Shown: positions 54,279-64,000 of the stretch, in pieces | Position numbering within the stretch: the first letter of the stretch is position 1 | Layout of the letters: each line of letters starts with the position of its first letter | Assembly (NCBI RefSeq): GCF_004322705.1 | Contig: NZ_SIZZ01000001.1 | Span: 2,063,213 to 2,127,212 of the forward strand | Source: Dyella terrae | GTDB lineage: Bacteria; Pseudomonadota; Gammaproteobacteria; Xanthomonadales; Rhodanobacteraceae | Length of the DNA stretch: 64,000 bases | Direction of reading: 5' to 3' | Notes under the pieces: generated by a model | Told to the model about the DNA's origin: nothing | What the model saw: the letters and a program-made list of their open reading frames with translations, nothing else | The model's database searches: none | Position numbers and translations under genes: made by a program

Positions 54279-57200
54279 GCCGCCGTCTCCAGGCGAAACA
54301 CCTCCGCGAGCGCCTTTCGCATGCTGCCCGACGAGAAGTGAGCTTCGGCGTAGCGACTGCCGCCGGCCGACATCAGGCGCCAGGCATCGCCACTGGTCAG
54401 CAGCTCAACCAGCGCATCGGCCATGGCATCTTCATCGTCGACGACTCGCGCCACGCGCTCCACGCCTGGCAAACCCTGGGCGCCGACTGACGTCGTGACC
54501 AGGGGAACCCCCTGCTGCAACGCCTCCACCACCTTGGACTTGATGCCTGCGCCGAAGCGAAGCGGCACCACCGCTACGCGGCTCTTGCTATAGAAGTCGC
54601 GCAGGACATCGTCTTCAACAAAGCCCGTTACGACCACCCTGCCGTGCGCCAGTGCTTCCACGCGTGGCGTAGGGTTGGAGCCGACCAGGTAAAGCCGGGC
54701 ATCAGGCACCCGCGCCTGCACCTTTGGGAAGATCGACTCAGCCAACCAAACGGCCGCATCTTCATTCGGCGGATGTCCGAATCCAGCCACGAAGAGAATG
54801 TCCGAGCGCTGCTCAGGCGGGCGGTTTCCGCTACCAAACGCCTCGTAGCAATAGGCCTGGATCGCGCGTGCCTTGACTGCGGGAGCGAGCTTGCCAACCT
54901 CGGTGATTTCATCCGGCGACGGATATAGCACCATGTCACTCTTCTGCCACAGCGCCAGCTCCATCGACTTGAAGCGGTTCGCTTCGTCGAGGTACTCCTG
55001 GTTGCCGGACAGCTCGAAGCGCTGCTGCGCGCGCGCGAAATGGAGATCGTGCCCGTAGTAAACGACACGCGCGTTCGGCGCGTGTTTGCGGATCGCATCG
55101 ATGAATTGCACGGAGATATGGGGGCGGCTAAGCAACACGCGATCGATGTTGCCATTGGCTTCCTGAAGATAGCGTTCGAATCCGCCCACCCATTCGTGCC
55201 CGTAGATCACCTCGACGCCCATTTCCTGCAGGCGCGGCGTGTAGTGCGGATCGCGCCAGAGGTTCTCGGGCCAAAACTTGACCGAGCAACCAAGTGCGCA
55301 GAGCTGGCGGATGAACTGCATCATGGTCCGCGAGCCCGCATCGCGGTCCGGCTGGGGAACGTAGTGATCCACCACCAGCACGACAGGCTTATGGCGAGAA
55401 CGCTCGCGTGCGCGAAAGACGTTCTGCGCATTGGGATACTGCTCGGACTCGAGCACCGCCTTCCAGCGCGCAAAGAACTTTTTTTGGTTCTCTACCTGAT
55501 ACGCCTTGATGCCACTGGTCTCGTCCGTTCCGTGCGAGATGCCTTCATAGTGCACAACGGTCGAGAATGGCGTGTAGTAGAGCTTCAGCCCCGCTTGGCG
55601 CACCTTGAATGCAAGATCGGAGTCCTCGCAGTACGCCGGCACATAATGCTCATCGAAACGCCCCAGGCGATCGAAGAGCGTCGACTTGATCAATAGTGAT
55701 GCGCCGGAACAGTAGTCCACTTCGTGCACATAGTTGAAACGCGATTCCTCCGGATCGGCCAGCCGACCGAAATTCCATCCGGATGCGTCATTCCAGATGA
55801 TCCCGCCCGCTTCCTGCAGGCGACCGTCGGGATACACCAGCCTGGAACCAACCATGCCGCAATCGTCGAAACGCTCAAAGACCTCGAGCATGGCGTCGAG
55901 CCACCCTTCGGTCACGCGCGTATCGTTATTGAGAAAATAGATGTACTCGCCGCGCGCTAGCGTCGACGCGCGATTGCAGGAGCGAATGAAGCCAAGGTTT
56001 TCCGGATTCACTTCGTAACGAAGGCCGGGAACATCCGCCAGGAGGTGGATCTCTTCGTCGCCCGAGACATCTTCCACTACCAGCACTTCGAATTCACAGC
56101 TGGGTTTGTGCTGCAAAATCGAGCGCAGGCAGGCAGCGGTGAAGTCCAGCCTGCCATAGGCCGGGATGATGATACTGACCTTTGGATCAGTGAACACCGG
56201 GAATGCAAGCTGGGCAACGATGTCACGCGGCGACTCATCGCTCGGCGCGTCCAGCCTGGGTGCGGGCGCCGTGGTCTTGAGAAGATGCTTCCTGACCAGC
56301 TTGCGCACAGGTGCAAGCGCCGGCGAACGAGCCAGTGGGATGTGCTTGACCGAATCGACGGCACCGCTCCAGTCGCCACGGAAGACGCGTCCCATGAGGC
56401 GAAGCGGCCGGGTCATTTTCCACGAGCGCGACGCGATCAACTGATCGTTGAGGGCGCGCAGGTGGCGCGACTCCTCCATCAATGCATTGATGCGTTCGCG
56501 TGCGTGATTTTCGTACAGCTCGAGTTTGTCGATGGAGGCACGCTGGCTATCGGCGCGTGCTTCCACGGCATTCAGGCGCTCCCGAAGAATCAGGTTCTCG
56601 AGGCGAAACTCACCAATTTCCGACATGAGCGAATCATGTCGCGCCATCAGGCTGGTGTTGGTTTCGACACTCTCCTGCAGATAGGTCTCGCCAAGCAGGT
56701 TGACACCGAGCCTATCGAGCTTCCGCTCGACTTCCTTAGCCCACAACTCCACGTCCTTGCGCCCCTGCTCAAGCTCTGCGACATTCCTGAGTGTAGCCTG
56801 TATTTCATTGTGCGCAAGATTGAGGCGCTCATCGCGCTCCAGCAGCTTGACACTCAGGTCGGAGATCTGCGCCAGCGCGGAACGGAACTCGCGCTCGTAT
56901 TCGCCGCAGCGCGCCTGGAGCTCGGCAATGTCGCTGGTCTGGGTTGCGACGAGGTGATTGGCGGATTCGTGCGCCTCACTCAGCGAGTTGAAACGCAACT
57001 GCCATGATTCGAGATCATGCTTGCCGGTTTGAACCTGGCGCTCCCACTGGTCGCGCTCAACGGTGATCTTCCTGGCGTGAATATGGGCTTCCGACAATTC
57101 ACGTTCGAGGTGCACCAGCTTTTCGGCGAGCTCGCGTGTGTCATCCATGTGTCGCGAACTGAGCTGGTTCAACTCGCCGAGCCTGGACAAGGCCGAGCGC

Positions 57201-58294
57201 ACCATGGTCTCGACACCCGACAGCACCGGCGACAGATCGTCAGCAACGGATGACACGCCGGAGATGCCCTGTTGCTTGCCTTCATCCAGCAACACGGCCA
57301 GGCGAGACGTCATCTTGTCGTGCTTATCGCGCAGGTCGGCCAACAGTCGCTCGTCCTCATCCAGCAATCCGGACAGCTCCTGCTCATGCTTGAGCACTCC
57401 GGTATGGAATCCGCGGAGCTTTTGAAGATCACCATCGAGTCCAAGCGCCCACTTGGCAGTCTTCTCGTGCTCCTGCACGAGGTTGCCGTACTTGGTGCGA
57501 ACCTCGCTGAGCTCCTTGTCGATGCGTTGCGCCCACTTCGCAATGTCGTGGTGATGGTTGTAGAGATCTTCGGCCTCGGAAAAAAACACCGAAGGCTGGA
57601 GCCTGGGCAAATCGACCTGCTCGCCCGCCGCAATGGCGACGTAGTACACGGGATCGATCAGGCGGACCGATCGCTCAACGACATCGGTACCCGTGTCGGT
57701 AAAGGCCTCCATGGCCTGCTCGGTATCTTCGAGTGCCATGGGCGCGACGGCTGAACCCACCGCCAGGCGCTGGCCGTAATAACGAACGCGCGGGAAGACC
57801 GAGCGCAGCAACGCATCCAGTTCGGCGAGATCGAGTTCCTTGACGTGAAATTCGTTGTGGTGACCGGCCTTGTCAGAATAGACCGGTCGATTCGGCGATG
57901 AGATGACCAGTACGCCATCGGGGCGAAGGACGCGCCGAATTTCCGAAATCATTTCCTCATGGCGATCGTGGTGCTCGATCGTCTCGAACGACACCACGAG
58001 ATCCACGCTGTTGTCTTCCAGCGGGATGCGCGCCGCGTCACCCTGGCGGAACGAGAGATTGGAGGCACCCCGGTATGCATTCGTGGCGTGATCGACGGCC
58101 TCTTGGGCGATATCCACGCCAGTGACCGAACCGGCAACGGTGGCAAGCATCGCGCTGCCATAGCCTTCGCCGCATGCGATATCAAGGACCTGTTTGCCCC
58201 GCGCCAGCTCCCTGCACCAGGCATAGCGATGCAGGTGTTCGTGGCGGATTTCCCCCGCCTCGGTGGGAATGAATCGTTCGCCGGTGAACTCCAT
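54275..58294 (-). CDS. 1339-residue methyltransferase-coiled coil-GT2-GT4 protein, predicted O-antigen polymerising/capping enzyme
   Basis: Domains in order: SAM-dependent methyltransferase (about 1-235; [31 protein letters not shown]); a long heptad-rich coiled coil (about 250-620); GT2 (about 700-950; [36 protein letters not shown]); GT4 (about 966-1335; [31 protein letters not shown]). ATG 58294 has GGAGG seven bases upstream and starts two bases after the wzt stop. WbdD of E. coli O9a uses a methyltransferase/kinase and a coiled-coil ruler to cap chains exported by Wzm/Wzt; this protein adds two glycosyltransferases. No kinase domain is seen. The GT half is paralogous to the gene at 41071-43152. 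Confidence 0.88.
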   Translation of the reverse strand: MEFTGERFIPTEAGEIRHEHLHRYAWCRELARGKQVLDIACGEGYGSAMLATVAGSVTGVDIAQEAVDHATNAYRGASNLSFRQGDAARIPLEDNSVDLVVSFETIEHHDRHEEMISEIRRVLRPDGVLVISSPNRPVYSDKAGHHNEFHVKELDLAELDALLRSVFPRVRYYGQRLAVGSAVAPMALEDTEQAMEAFTDTGTDVVERSVRLIDPVYYVAIAAGEQVDLPRLQPSVFFSEAEDLYNHHHDIAKWAQRIDKELSEVRTKYGNLVQEHEKTAKWALGLDGDLQKLRGFHTGVLKHEQELSGLLDEDERLLADLRDKHDKMTSRLAVLLDEGKQQGISGVSSVADDLSPVLSGVETMVRSALSRLGELNQLSSRHMDDTRELAEKLVHLERELSEAHIHARKITVERDQWERQVQTGKHDLESWQLRFNSLSEAHESANHLVATQTSDIAELQARCGEYEREFRSALAQISDLSVKLLERDERLNLAHNEIQATLRNVAELEQGRKDVELWAKEVERKLDRLGVNLLGETYLQESVETNTSLMARHDSLMSEIGEFRLENLILRERLNAVEARADSQRASIDKLELYENHARERINALMEESRHLRALNDQLIASRSWKMTRPLRLMGRVFRGDWSGAVDSVKHIPLARSPALAPVRKLVRKHLLKTTAPAPRLDAPSDESPRDIVAQLAFPVFTDPKVSIIIPAYGRLDFTAACLRSILQHKPSCEFEVLVVEDVSGDEEIHLLADVPGLRYEVNPENLGFIRSCNRASTLARGEYIYFLNNDTRVTEGWLDAMLEVFERFDDCGMVGSRLVYPDGRLQEAGGIIWNDASGWNFGRLADPEESRFNYVHEVDYCSGASLLIKSTLFDRLGRFDEHYVPAYCEDSDLAFKVRQAGLKLYYTPFSTVVHYEGISHGTDETSGIKAYQVENQKKFFARWKAVLESEQYPNAQNVFRARERSRHKPVVLVVDHYVPQPDRDAGSRTMMQFIRQLCALGCSVKFWPENLWRDPHYTPRLQEMGVEVIYGHEWVGGFERYLQEANGNIDRVLLSRPHISVQFIDAIRKHAPNARVVYYGHDLHFARAQQRFELSGNQEYLDEANRFKSMELALWQKSDMVLYPSPDEITEVGKLAPAVKARAIQAYCYEAFGSGNRPPEQRSDILFVAGFGHPPNEDAAVWLAESIFPKVQARVPDARLYLVGSNPTPRVEALAHGRVVVTGFVEDDVLRDFYSKSRVAVVPLRFGAGIKSKVVEALQQGVPLVTTSVGAQGLPGVERVARVVDDEDAMADALVELLTSGDAWRLMSAGGSRYAEAHFSSGSMRKALAEVFRLETAA

Positions 58295-58296
58295 CG

Positions 58297-59730
58297 TCAA
58301 ACCTCCACCTGACGCAGATCGATGGACAGCATCGGGATGCCCACCAGGCCATATCGCATGGTGCTCTCGCTGGCCCGGAAGGAGAGAGCGTCGTGAATCC
58401 AGTGCTGGTGCGTGTGGTCAATCTGCGTTCCGCTGGCAAGCGCCACGTCGATTGAGTACTCACCCGTCGGGAGAATGGGCATGCGAAAGTGGAAGGACGC
58501 ACGCACGCGCGCGCCGGCCCCTGGCATCAGCGGCTTGTCCACATACGACACAAAGGTGTTGTCACCAAACAGGCGCTGCCCAAGACGGTCTTTCACGTAG
58601 AACCCGAAAATGGGGCCTTCGATGGGCTCACGAATCCGGGCGTCGATCGAAAGCTCCACCAGCTCGCCACCCAGCACGATCTGGGCACTCTCGCCCGTCG
58701 CTCCGGCAAGCTTGACGTCGACGATTTCCGCCGCGCCCGCCCCGAACGACGAACCCACCTGATCCGGATCAAACTCAAAGAATTCGACGATATTGCGGGC
58801 ACCCCGGCCATGCAGCTCCGCCAGGCGCCCGTCCATGACATCATCGGGATGGGCATCCGTAGCCGGCATCGCGAGCGGCGCGGGGGCAGCGTCCGCCGAC
58901 TCGGCTGCACGAGCCGAGGTCGCCCTGGGTTTTTCCACCGAAATGGATTGCCCGATACTTGCCCGGTCCGCGGCGTGCTGGGCCGCAAGATACGACTCCA
59001 CGACGTCGCGAGTGATTCCGTCCATCACCATTTCACCACGATCCAGCCAGACGGCACGATCACAAAGATTGGTGACGGCACCTGTATCGTGACTGACGAA
59101 AAGCAGCGTGCCGCGCTTTTGGAACTCGCGCAGATATCGCATGCACTTTTGCGTGAACCGGATATCACCGACGCTGAGCGCCTCGTCGATCACCAGCGTG
59201 TCGGCATCCACATGCGCGGCGATGGAAAACGCGAGGCGCACGTACATGCCGCTGGAGTAGGTCTTCACCGGCTGCTTGATGAAGTCGCCGATATCGGCGA
59301 ACGCCAGGATGGAATCGAAACGCTTGCGCAGCTCGACTTCCGGGATACCGTACAGCAAGCCGCTCAGGTAGACGTTTTCCTCGCCCGTGAACTCGGGATT
59401 GAAACCCGCACCCAGCTCCAGCAGCGCGGCGATGCGGCCGAATGTCTTTACCTCGCCTTCGGTAGGGTGCAACGTGCCGCAGATCATCTGCAGCAACGTG
59501 GACTTGCCGGAACCGTTGCGACCGATGATGCCCACGGTCTCGCCACGACGAACGCTGAAACTCACGTTGCGCAGCGCCCAGAATTCCTTGTGGTATCGCA
59601 GGTCGTGACGACCCACGGCGCGACCAAGACGCGGCAGGATCATCTGCTTGAGGCGATCGACCGGCTGGGCATAAATGTCGTACTTCTTGCCCAGCGAATC
59701 GACGGAAATGATGAGTTCGTCAGAGGACAT
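58297..59730 (-). CDS. wzt: O-antigen ABC exporter ATP-binding protein with C-terminal carbohydrate-binding domain
   Basis: 477 residues. The ATPase (about 1-250) has Walker [32 protein letters not shown], signature [13 protein letters not shown], and Walker [14 protein letters not shown] with the SHD H-loop. A linker follows, then a beta-sandwich domain (about 320-477, with [16 protein letters not shown] and [17 protein letters not shown]), as in Wzt proteins that recognise capped O-chains. ATG 59730 overlaps the wzm stop by 11 bases; an upstream start at 59757 is less likely. Confidence 0.95.
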   Translation of the reverse strand: MSSDELIISVDSLGKKYDIYAQPVDRLKQMILPRLGRAVGRHDLRYHKEFWALRNVSFSVRRGETVGIIGRNGSGKSTLLQMICGTLHPTEGEVKTFGRIAALLELGAGFNPEFTGEENVYLSGLLYGIPEVELRKRFDSILAFADIGDFIKQPVKTYSSGMYVRLAFSIAAHVDADTLVIDEALSVGDIRFTQKCMRYLREFQKRGTLLFVSHDTGAVTNLCDRAVWLDRGEMVMDGITRDVVESYLAAQHAADRASIGQSISVEKPRATSARAAESADAAPAPLAMPATDAHPDDVMDGRLAELHGRGARNIVEFFEFDPDQVGSSFGAGAAEIVDVKLAGATGESAQIVLGGELVELSIDARIREPIEGPIFGFYVKDRLGQRLFGDNTFVSYVDKPLMPGAGARVRASFHFRMPILPTGEYSIDVALASGTQIDHTHQHWIHDALSFRASESTMRYGLVGIPMLSIDLRQVEV

Positions 59731-60544
59731 CGGCGAACCCCTTGCGCGTGCGTTCAAACCATCCGAAAGAAAGCCAGGCGAACAGCACGGCAGCCAGCGT
59801 ATAGGCGCCCAGCATGCCCCAATCGGGCATGCGTCCCCAGATCAGGACGTCGCGCGTCGATTCGACGATCGCCGTCAGCGGATTGAGATAAAGCAGCTTC
59901 CTGTAGTGCTCCGGGATCATTTCCTTTGAGTAGAAAATGGGCGCGAGGAACATCAGCATGATCGTGATGATGGTGATGGCGTGCTTGAGATCGCGCAGGA
60001 ACACGCCAAGCGACGACAGGAACCATACCAGCCCCGCCATGAAAGGCAGGAAGACGAGCACCACGATCGGAAACAGCACCACGGTCCACGGCAGCGTTCC
60101 ACGCACGACCAGCGCGAATATCAGCAGGACGATTGTTGAGATCAGCAAATGGAACAGCGCCGATCCGATGGTCGTCCAGGACAACGTTTCCAGCGGGAAC
60201 ACGATCTTCTTGACGAAATTGCGGTTCTCCAGGATCAGCGTCGGCGCGCGGTTGGCGCACTCCTGGAAAAACGTGTTGATATTGAGACCGGCGAACAGGA
60301 TCACCGCGAACTCAAACTGACCGCCACCCTGCCCGGCCCAACGCGATTTGAAGACGTAGCCAAAGACGAACGTGTATACGCTCAACATCAAAAGCGGATT
60401 GAAGAACGACCACAGCAGGCCGATGAATGAACCGCGATAGCGGCCAATGACATCGCGCTTGGCCATCTGCACCACCAGGTGAAAATGGCGCAGGAGGGCC
60501 CGATAGGGCGACAGGGGATCAGCTAGCCTGTACTTCGAAATCAT
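59720..60544 (-). CDS. wzm: O-antigen ABC exporter permease
   Basis: A 274-residue ABC-2-type permease with six transmembrane helices. The amphipathic N-terminus with LVVQMAKRDVIGRYRGSFIGLLWSF and the C-terminal [12 protein letters not shown] coupling end are typical of Wzm/KpsM-like exporters. It moves undecaprenyl-linked polysaccharide to the periplasm. It is the first gene of the minus-strand export/heptose operon and overlaps wzt. The 96-base space upstream to the metB stop holds its presumed promoter, but no clear -35/-10 pair is seen. Confidence 0.96.
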   Translation of the reverse strand: MISKYRLADPLSPYRALLRHFHLVVQMAKRDVIGRYRGSFIGLLWSFFNPLLMLSVYTFVFGYVFKSRWAGQGGGQFEFAVILFAGLNINTFFQECANRAPTLILENRNFVKKIVFPLETLSWTTIGSALFHLLISTIVLLIFALVVRGTLPWTVVLFPIVVLVFLPFMAGLVWFLSSLGVFLRDLKHAITIITIMLMFLAPIFYSKEMIPEHYRKLLYLNPLTAIVESTRDVLIWGRMPDWGMLGAYTLAAVLFAWLSFGWFERTRKGFADVL

Positions 60545-60640
60545 GCAGTTCCGATTGAAGTGCGGGGAGAGTTGTATTGCAGACCATGGCTAGTCGCGCC
60601 TGAAAGTGCGACCAGCCGGTCCATTACCTTCGAAAGCCTT

Positions 60641-61819
60641 TCAGCGCAGTGCAGCATCGAGTTCATGCCGCAAGTCGTCGATGTCTTCCACGCCGACCGA
60701 AAGACGGATGAGCGAGTCACTGATGCCCAGGCGCTTTCGATTGGCCGGCGGGACCGAAGCGTGCGTCATGATGGCCGGATGCTCGATGAGGCTTTCGACC
60801 CCGCCGAGCGATTCAGCGAGTGCAAACAGTTCGCAGCGCTCGAGGACACGGCGGGCCTTGCGCAGACCGCCCTTCACCTCGACGCTGATGATGCCGCCGA
60901 AGCCATCCATCTGACGGCGCGCCAGGGCGTGCTGCGGATGGCTCTTGAGTCCGGGATAGATCACCCGATCAATGGCCGGGTGCTTCTCCAGCCACTGGGC
61001 AAGGATCAGCGCGCTCTCGCAGTGAGCCTTCATGCGCAGGTGCAGGGTCTTGAGGCCCCGCATGGCCAGGAAAGCATCGAAGGGTCCCCCCACGGCGCCC
61101 ACCGAGTTCTGCAGGAAAGCCATCTGCTCAGCCAGGGCCTGTTCGCGAGCCACGACGATGCCGCCGACCATGTCGGAATGGCCGTTGAGGTACTTCGTTG
61201 CCGAATGCAGGACCAGATCCGCGCCGCTCTCGAAGGGGCGCTGGATCATGGGCGAACAGAAGGTGTTGTCTACCACCAGGATCAATCCGTGCTTGCGTGC
61301 AAAATCGGCGATCTTGCGCAGATCTACCAGCTTCAGCATCGGATTGGTGGGGGTTTCGGCCCAGATCATGCGCGTATTGGGCTTGAGTGCGGCTTTGACT
61401 GCAGCAAGGTCGTTCAGATCGACGAAGCTGAAATCCAGGCCGGCTGAGCGGCGACGCACGCGCTCGAACAAGCGATACGTGCCGCCATAGAGATCGTCCA
61501 TGGCGATGACGTGGCTGCCACTGTCGAGCAGATCCAGCACCGTGGCGGCCGCTGCCAGCCCCGAGCCGAAGGCGAAGCCCGCTACGCCACCCTCAAGCGC
61601 CGCCACGCAGCGCTCATAGGCCATGCGCGTCGGATTTTGCGTGCGCGAATATTCGTAGCCCTTGTGAACGCCCGGGCTCTCTTGCACGTACGTGGACGTG
61701 GCGTAAATCGGGGTCATGATGGCCCCGGTCGATGGGTCGGGCTGCTGCCCGGCATGAATGGCGAGCGTGCCCAGACCGAGCTCGCGCTGCCCCTGAACCT
61801 TCTTCTTCGATGTAGCCAT
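60641..61819 (-). CDS. metB: Cystathionine gamma-synthase/lyase (PLP-dependent trans-sulfuration enzyme)
   Basis: 392 residues. PLP-lysine motif SATKYLNGHSDMVGG, YEYSRTQNPTRMAYE near the N-terminus, DNTFCSPMIQRP and the C-terminal SLGGVESLIEHPAIMTHASVP are diagnostic of the Cys/Met-metabolism PLP family. Gamma-synthase and gamma-lyase are not separable by eye. The position at the right border of the O-antigen locus matches metB in Xanthomonas. ATG 61819 is preferred to a longer frame from 61849. No met box is visible upstream despite a MetJ homologue in the window. Confidence 0.9.
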   Translation of the reverse strand: MATSKKKVQGQRELGLGTLAIHAGQQPDPSTGAIMTPIYATSTYVQESPGVHKGYEYSRTQNPTRMAYERCVAALEGGVAGFAFGSGLAAAATVLDLLDSGSHVIAMDDLYGGTYRLFERVRRRSAGLDFSFVDLNDLAAVKAALKPNTRMIWAETPTNPMLKLVDLRKIADFARKHGLILVVDNTFCSPMIQRPFESGADLVLHSATKYLNGHSDMVGGIVVAREQALAEQMAFLQNSVGAVGGPFDAFLAMRGLKTLHLRMKAHCESALILAQWLEKHPAIDRVIYPGLKSHPQHALARRQMDGFGGIISVEVKGGLRKARRVLERCELFALAESLGGVESLIEHPAIMTHASVPPANRKRLGISDSLIRLSVGVEDIDDLRHELDAALR

Positions 61820-62071
61820 ACGTAGCGAAACCTGCTCCACCCGGATCAATCGCGCATCTTACCTGCCCTGGCAGGCCCTACCGTTTCAACGATGGCTTTT
61901 GTTCATTTTCGCGCACGCCACCAACAACCCACGTGAAGTGGGCGTTCGAGAGGACATCCGCGGCGTCATCTTGCGTCAAACAAATGTTGTATTTGCGTGA
62001 AGACTGCCAACCCGCGCTCAAATGGCGCGTTGTTATGTAGCGATGACAAAACCCTTCGCTAAGCTTACGAA

Positions 62072-62872
62072 ATGATGAAAGCACGCGCACTAGTCCACTA
62101 TCACATCTTCAAAAATGCCGGAACCAGTATTGATTCGAGCCTGAAACGGAGCTTTGGCGACCGATGGGCGGCTTTCGAGGGCTCGAACGCTCATGACATC
62201 CAGTCGGCATCCCAGCTGGCAACGTTCATGACGTCCAATCCCGGATTTCTCGCAATTTCGAGTCATCTGGCGCGCCCGCCGCTGCCATATCCCGACTGCC
62301 TGCCGGTGGTTTTTCTTCGCCACCCCCTGCTGCGCGCCTATTCCGTTTACCTGTTCAAAAGGAAGGACCCCGGCCAGCCGTTTGCCGATGCCGCGGCGGA
62401 ACAGGGATTTGCCGACTACATCGAATGGGCCCTTCGCGAGGAGCCCGGAAGCATCGTCATCCGCAACTACCAGGTCGTCCACCTCAGCGACGCTTCATGG
62501 CGGTGCGACCACATTCTCGACGCGCGCGCGACGGAGGCCGATCTGCGCCAGGCCACGGCCCTGCTCAATGCATGGGGTGTAGCGGGCGTCGTGGAGCGTT
62601 TCGAGGAATCTGTCGATACCTATCAGGCTCTGTACGGCGCACCCTTGCCCGGGTTGAGACTGGCTTATGACCGTGAAAACGTTTCGGAGCCCGAAGCGGC
62701 GCTCCATCCGGACAGGCTTGCGTGGCTCGCCGGCCTTCTGGGCGAGGAATTGCACGCCCGTTTCATGGCGGCCAATGCCCTCGACCTCGCGCTCCACGCC
62801 CATGCCGGGAAAGTGCTCGATGCCGCCATCGCCCGCCTTTCGCATGCCGGCCATGGGTCACCGATGGCTTAA
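62072..62872 (+). CDS. Sulfotransferase-family protein (sulfotransferase-2-like)
   Basis: 266 residues. The 5'-phosphosulfate-binding segment is VHYHIFKNAGTSIDSSL and the 3'-phosphate segment is VVFLRHPLLRAYSVYLF, the pattern of carbohydrate sulfotransferase 2-type proteins in surface glycan loci. No membrane segment or signal peptide is seen, so action on a cytoplasmic glycan or lipid-linked intermediate is expected. It lies between divergent metB and rfbB. With the protein at 45123-46466 it gives two potential PAPS users close to the glycan genes. Confidence 0.8.
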   Translation: MMKARALVHYHIFKNAGTSIDSSLKRSFGDRWAAFEGSNAHDIQSASQLATFMTSNPGFLAISSHLARPPLPYPDCLPVVFLRHPLLRAYSVYLFKRKDPGQPFADAAAEQGFADYIEWALREEPGSIVIRNYQVVHLSDASWRCDHILDARATEADLRQATALLNAWGVAGVVERFEESVDTYQALYGAPLPGLRLAYDRENVSEPEAALHPDRLAWLAGLLGEELHARFMAANALDLALHAHAGKVLDAAIARLSHAGHGSPMA

Positions 62873-63093
62873 GGTTCGCGTCCTGCTGGTTGCCCATCCG
62901 TCGGCCGTGGCTGGCCGTTAAGTGAATTTCATCTTCACGCCGCCCATCCGTCAGCATGATCTGCACCAAGCCTGACCGTAACGCCCTGCGCGGCGCACTC
63001 GAGCTTGGTTTGTTCTGGCCTTAACAGGCATCATTGAAGAAATGCGCTGCCATCCATCGCGACGCACTCCCCCTTGAAATACGGACCCATTTC

Positions 63094-64000
63094 ATGAGCG
63101 ACACTTCCCGCGGACCCGCGACAATTCTGGTAACCGGAGGTGCGGGTTTCATCGGCGCCAACTTCGTACTCGGCGCATTGGCGCGTGGGCAGAAGGTCGT
63201 CAATCTCGACAAGCTCACGTACGCCGGCAACCTCGACACCCTGACTTCGGTCAAAGAGAACCCGCACCACGTCTTCGTGCAGGGCGACATCGGCGACCGG
63301 ACCCTGGTAGCACGGCTGTTGGCAGAGCACCACCCTGCAGCCATCGTCAACTTCGCGGCGGAGTCCCATGTCGACCGCTCGATCGACGGCCCGGCTGCAT
63401 TCGTGGAAACCAACGTCGTCGGCACCCTGGGCCTGCTCGAGTGCGCCCGCGATTACTGGCGCGCCCTGGCCCCGGCGCAAGCTGAGGCGTTCCGCTTCCT
63501 GCATGTGTCGACGGATGAGGTCTACGGCTCCCTCGGTGCCGACGGCAAGTTCACCGAAACGACCGCTTACGCCCCCAACTCGCCGTACTCGGCGTCGAAG
63601 GCGGCATCCGACCACCTGGTTCGTGCGTTCCATCACACTTATGGACTTCCGACGCTCACGACGAACTGCTCGAACAACTACGGGCCGTATCAGTTCCCGG
63701 AAAAATTGATCCCTCTGGTCATCCAGAAGGCACTCGCCGGTGAGCCTTTGCCGGTCTATGGCGATGGCCTGAACATTCGCGACTGGTTGTTCGTCGGCGA
63801 TCACTGCAGCGCCATTGCGCGCGTGCTTGAAGCCGGTACCGTGGGCGAGACCTACAACGTCGGCGGCAACGCCGAGCGGGAGAACATCACCGTGGTGAAA
63901 ACCATCTGCGCCCTGCTCGACCAGCGTCGCCCCCTGGCGGATGGTCGTAAGCGCGAGTCGCTGATCACCTACGTCAAGGATCGCCCGGGGCACGATCGCC
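63094..64000 (+). CDS. rfbB: dTDP-glucose 4,6-dehydratase (3' truncated by window edge)
   Basis: 302 of roughly 350 residues are present. The NAD Rossmann motif is [15 protein letters not shown], then [23 protein letters not shown], the catalytic STDEVYGSL and the YSASK (YxxxK) motif, and [17 protein letters not shown]. RfbB makes dTDP-4-keto-6-deoxyglucose, the second step of dTDP-L-rhamnose synthesis. ATG 63094 is the family start. The remaining rhamnose genes (rfbA, rfbC, rfbD) probably follow outside the window. Confidence 0.96.
   Translation, partial: MSDTSRGPATILVTGGAGFIGANFVLGALARGQKVVNLDKLTYAGNLDTLTSVKENPHHVFVQGDIGDRTLVARLLAEHHPAAIVNFAAESHVDRSIDGPAAFVETNVVGTLGLLECARDYWRALAPAQAEAFRFLHVSTDEVYGSLGADGKFTETTAYAPNSPYSASKAASDHLVRAFHHTYGLPTLTTNCSNNYGPYQFPEKLIPLVIQKALAGEPLPVYGDGLNIRDWLFVGDHCSAIARVLEAGTVGETYNVGGNAERENITVVKTICALLDQRRPLADGRKRESLITYVKDRPGHDR

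Overview
The window is GC-rich, gene-dense bacterial chromosome. Gene content points to a gammaproteobacterium of the Xanthomonadales/Lysobacterales, most likely Rhodanobacteraceae (Dyella/Luteibacter/Rhodanobacter-like). The clues are a MetJ repressor, a long membrane-anchored FadE, GTP-type PEP carboxykinase, a fused CysN-CysC, and an O-antigen cluster lying between etfA and metB, which is where Xanthomonas carries its variable LPS locus. Genus is inference; no rRNA, tRNA, CRISPR array, prophage or insertion sequence was found.

Layout. 1-1500: end of a CheB methylesterase overlapping a receiver-GGDEF diguanylate cyclase. 1514-6169: hotdog protein, FadE, alpha/beta hydrolase and a divergent TetR regulator. 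6409-10727: pckG, then an ECF sigma factor/anti-sigma/DUF4097 envelope unit and a small protein with a disturbed start. 10818-23922: an exported beta-rich protein, a GAF-GAF-GGDEF-EAL protein, hslO, mtgA, a GtrB-like glycosyltransferase, a CBS protein, a nucleotide-transporter-like permease, a GMC oxidoreductase, and a LemA/M48 pair. 23976-30095: a serine hydrolase with a lysine-rich tail, a TonB-like protein, MetJ fused to a histone H1-like tail, and gcvH/gcvT. 30190-32963: cysD-cysNC (PAPS synthesis). 33209-36723: a four-gene MCE/Mla-type lipid transport operon. 36725-39128: alkB-like, VOC and amidase genes.

39387-44976: ETF-ubiquinone oxidoreductase and etfBA, separated by a two-domain glycosyltransferase. 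A PsrA-type palindrome overlaps the proposed etfBA promoter. 45123-60544 is the O-antigen locus: a sulfotransferase, a lipoprotein, two methyltransferases, a polytopic membrane protein, and a tightly packed minus-strand operon. That operon runs wzm, wzt, a 1339-residue methyltransferase/coiled-coil/GT2/GT4 protein, then hddA, gmhA, hddC and gmhB (GDP-D-glycero-D-manno-heptose synthesis) and a methyltransferase. metB closes the locus, followed by a second sulfotransferase and the start of rfbB (dTDP-rhamnose pathway), cut by the right edge.

The genes suggest an ABC-exported O-polysaccharide containing heptose and probably rhamnose, methyl-capped by a coiled-coil 'ruler' enzyme and recognised by the C-terminal domain of Wzt. 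Sulfation using PAPS from CysDNC is possible. A family of intergenic inverted repeats built on GGTAAACGGTAAAC occurs four times between 8.2 and 27 kb.
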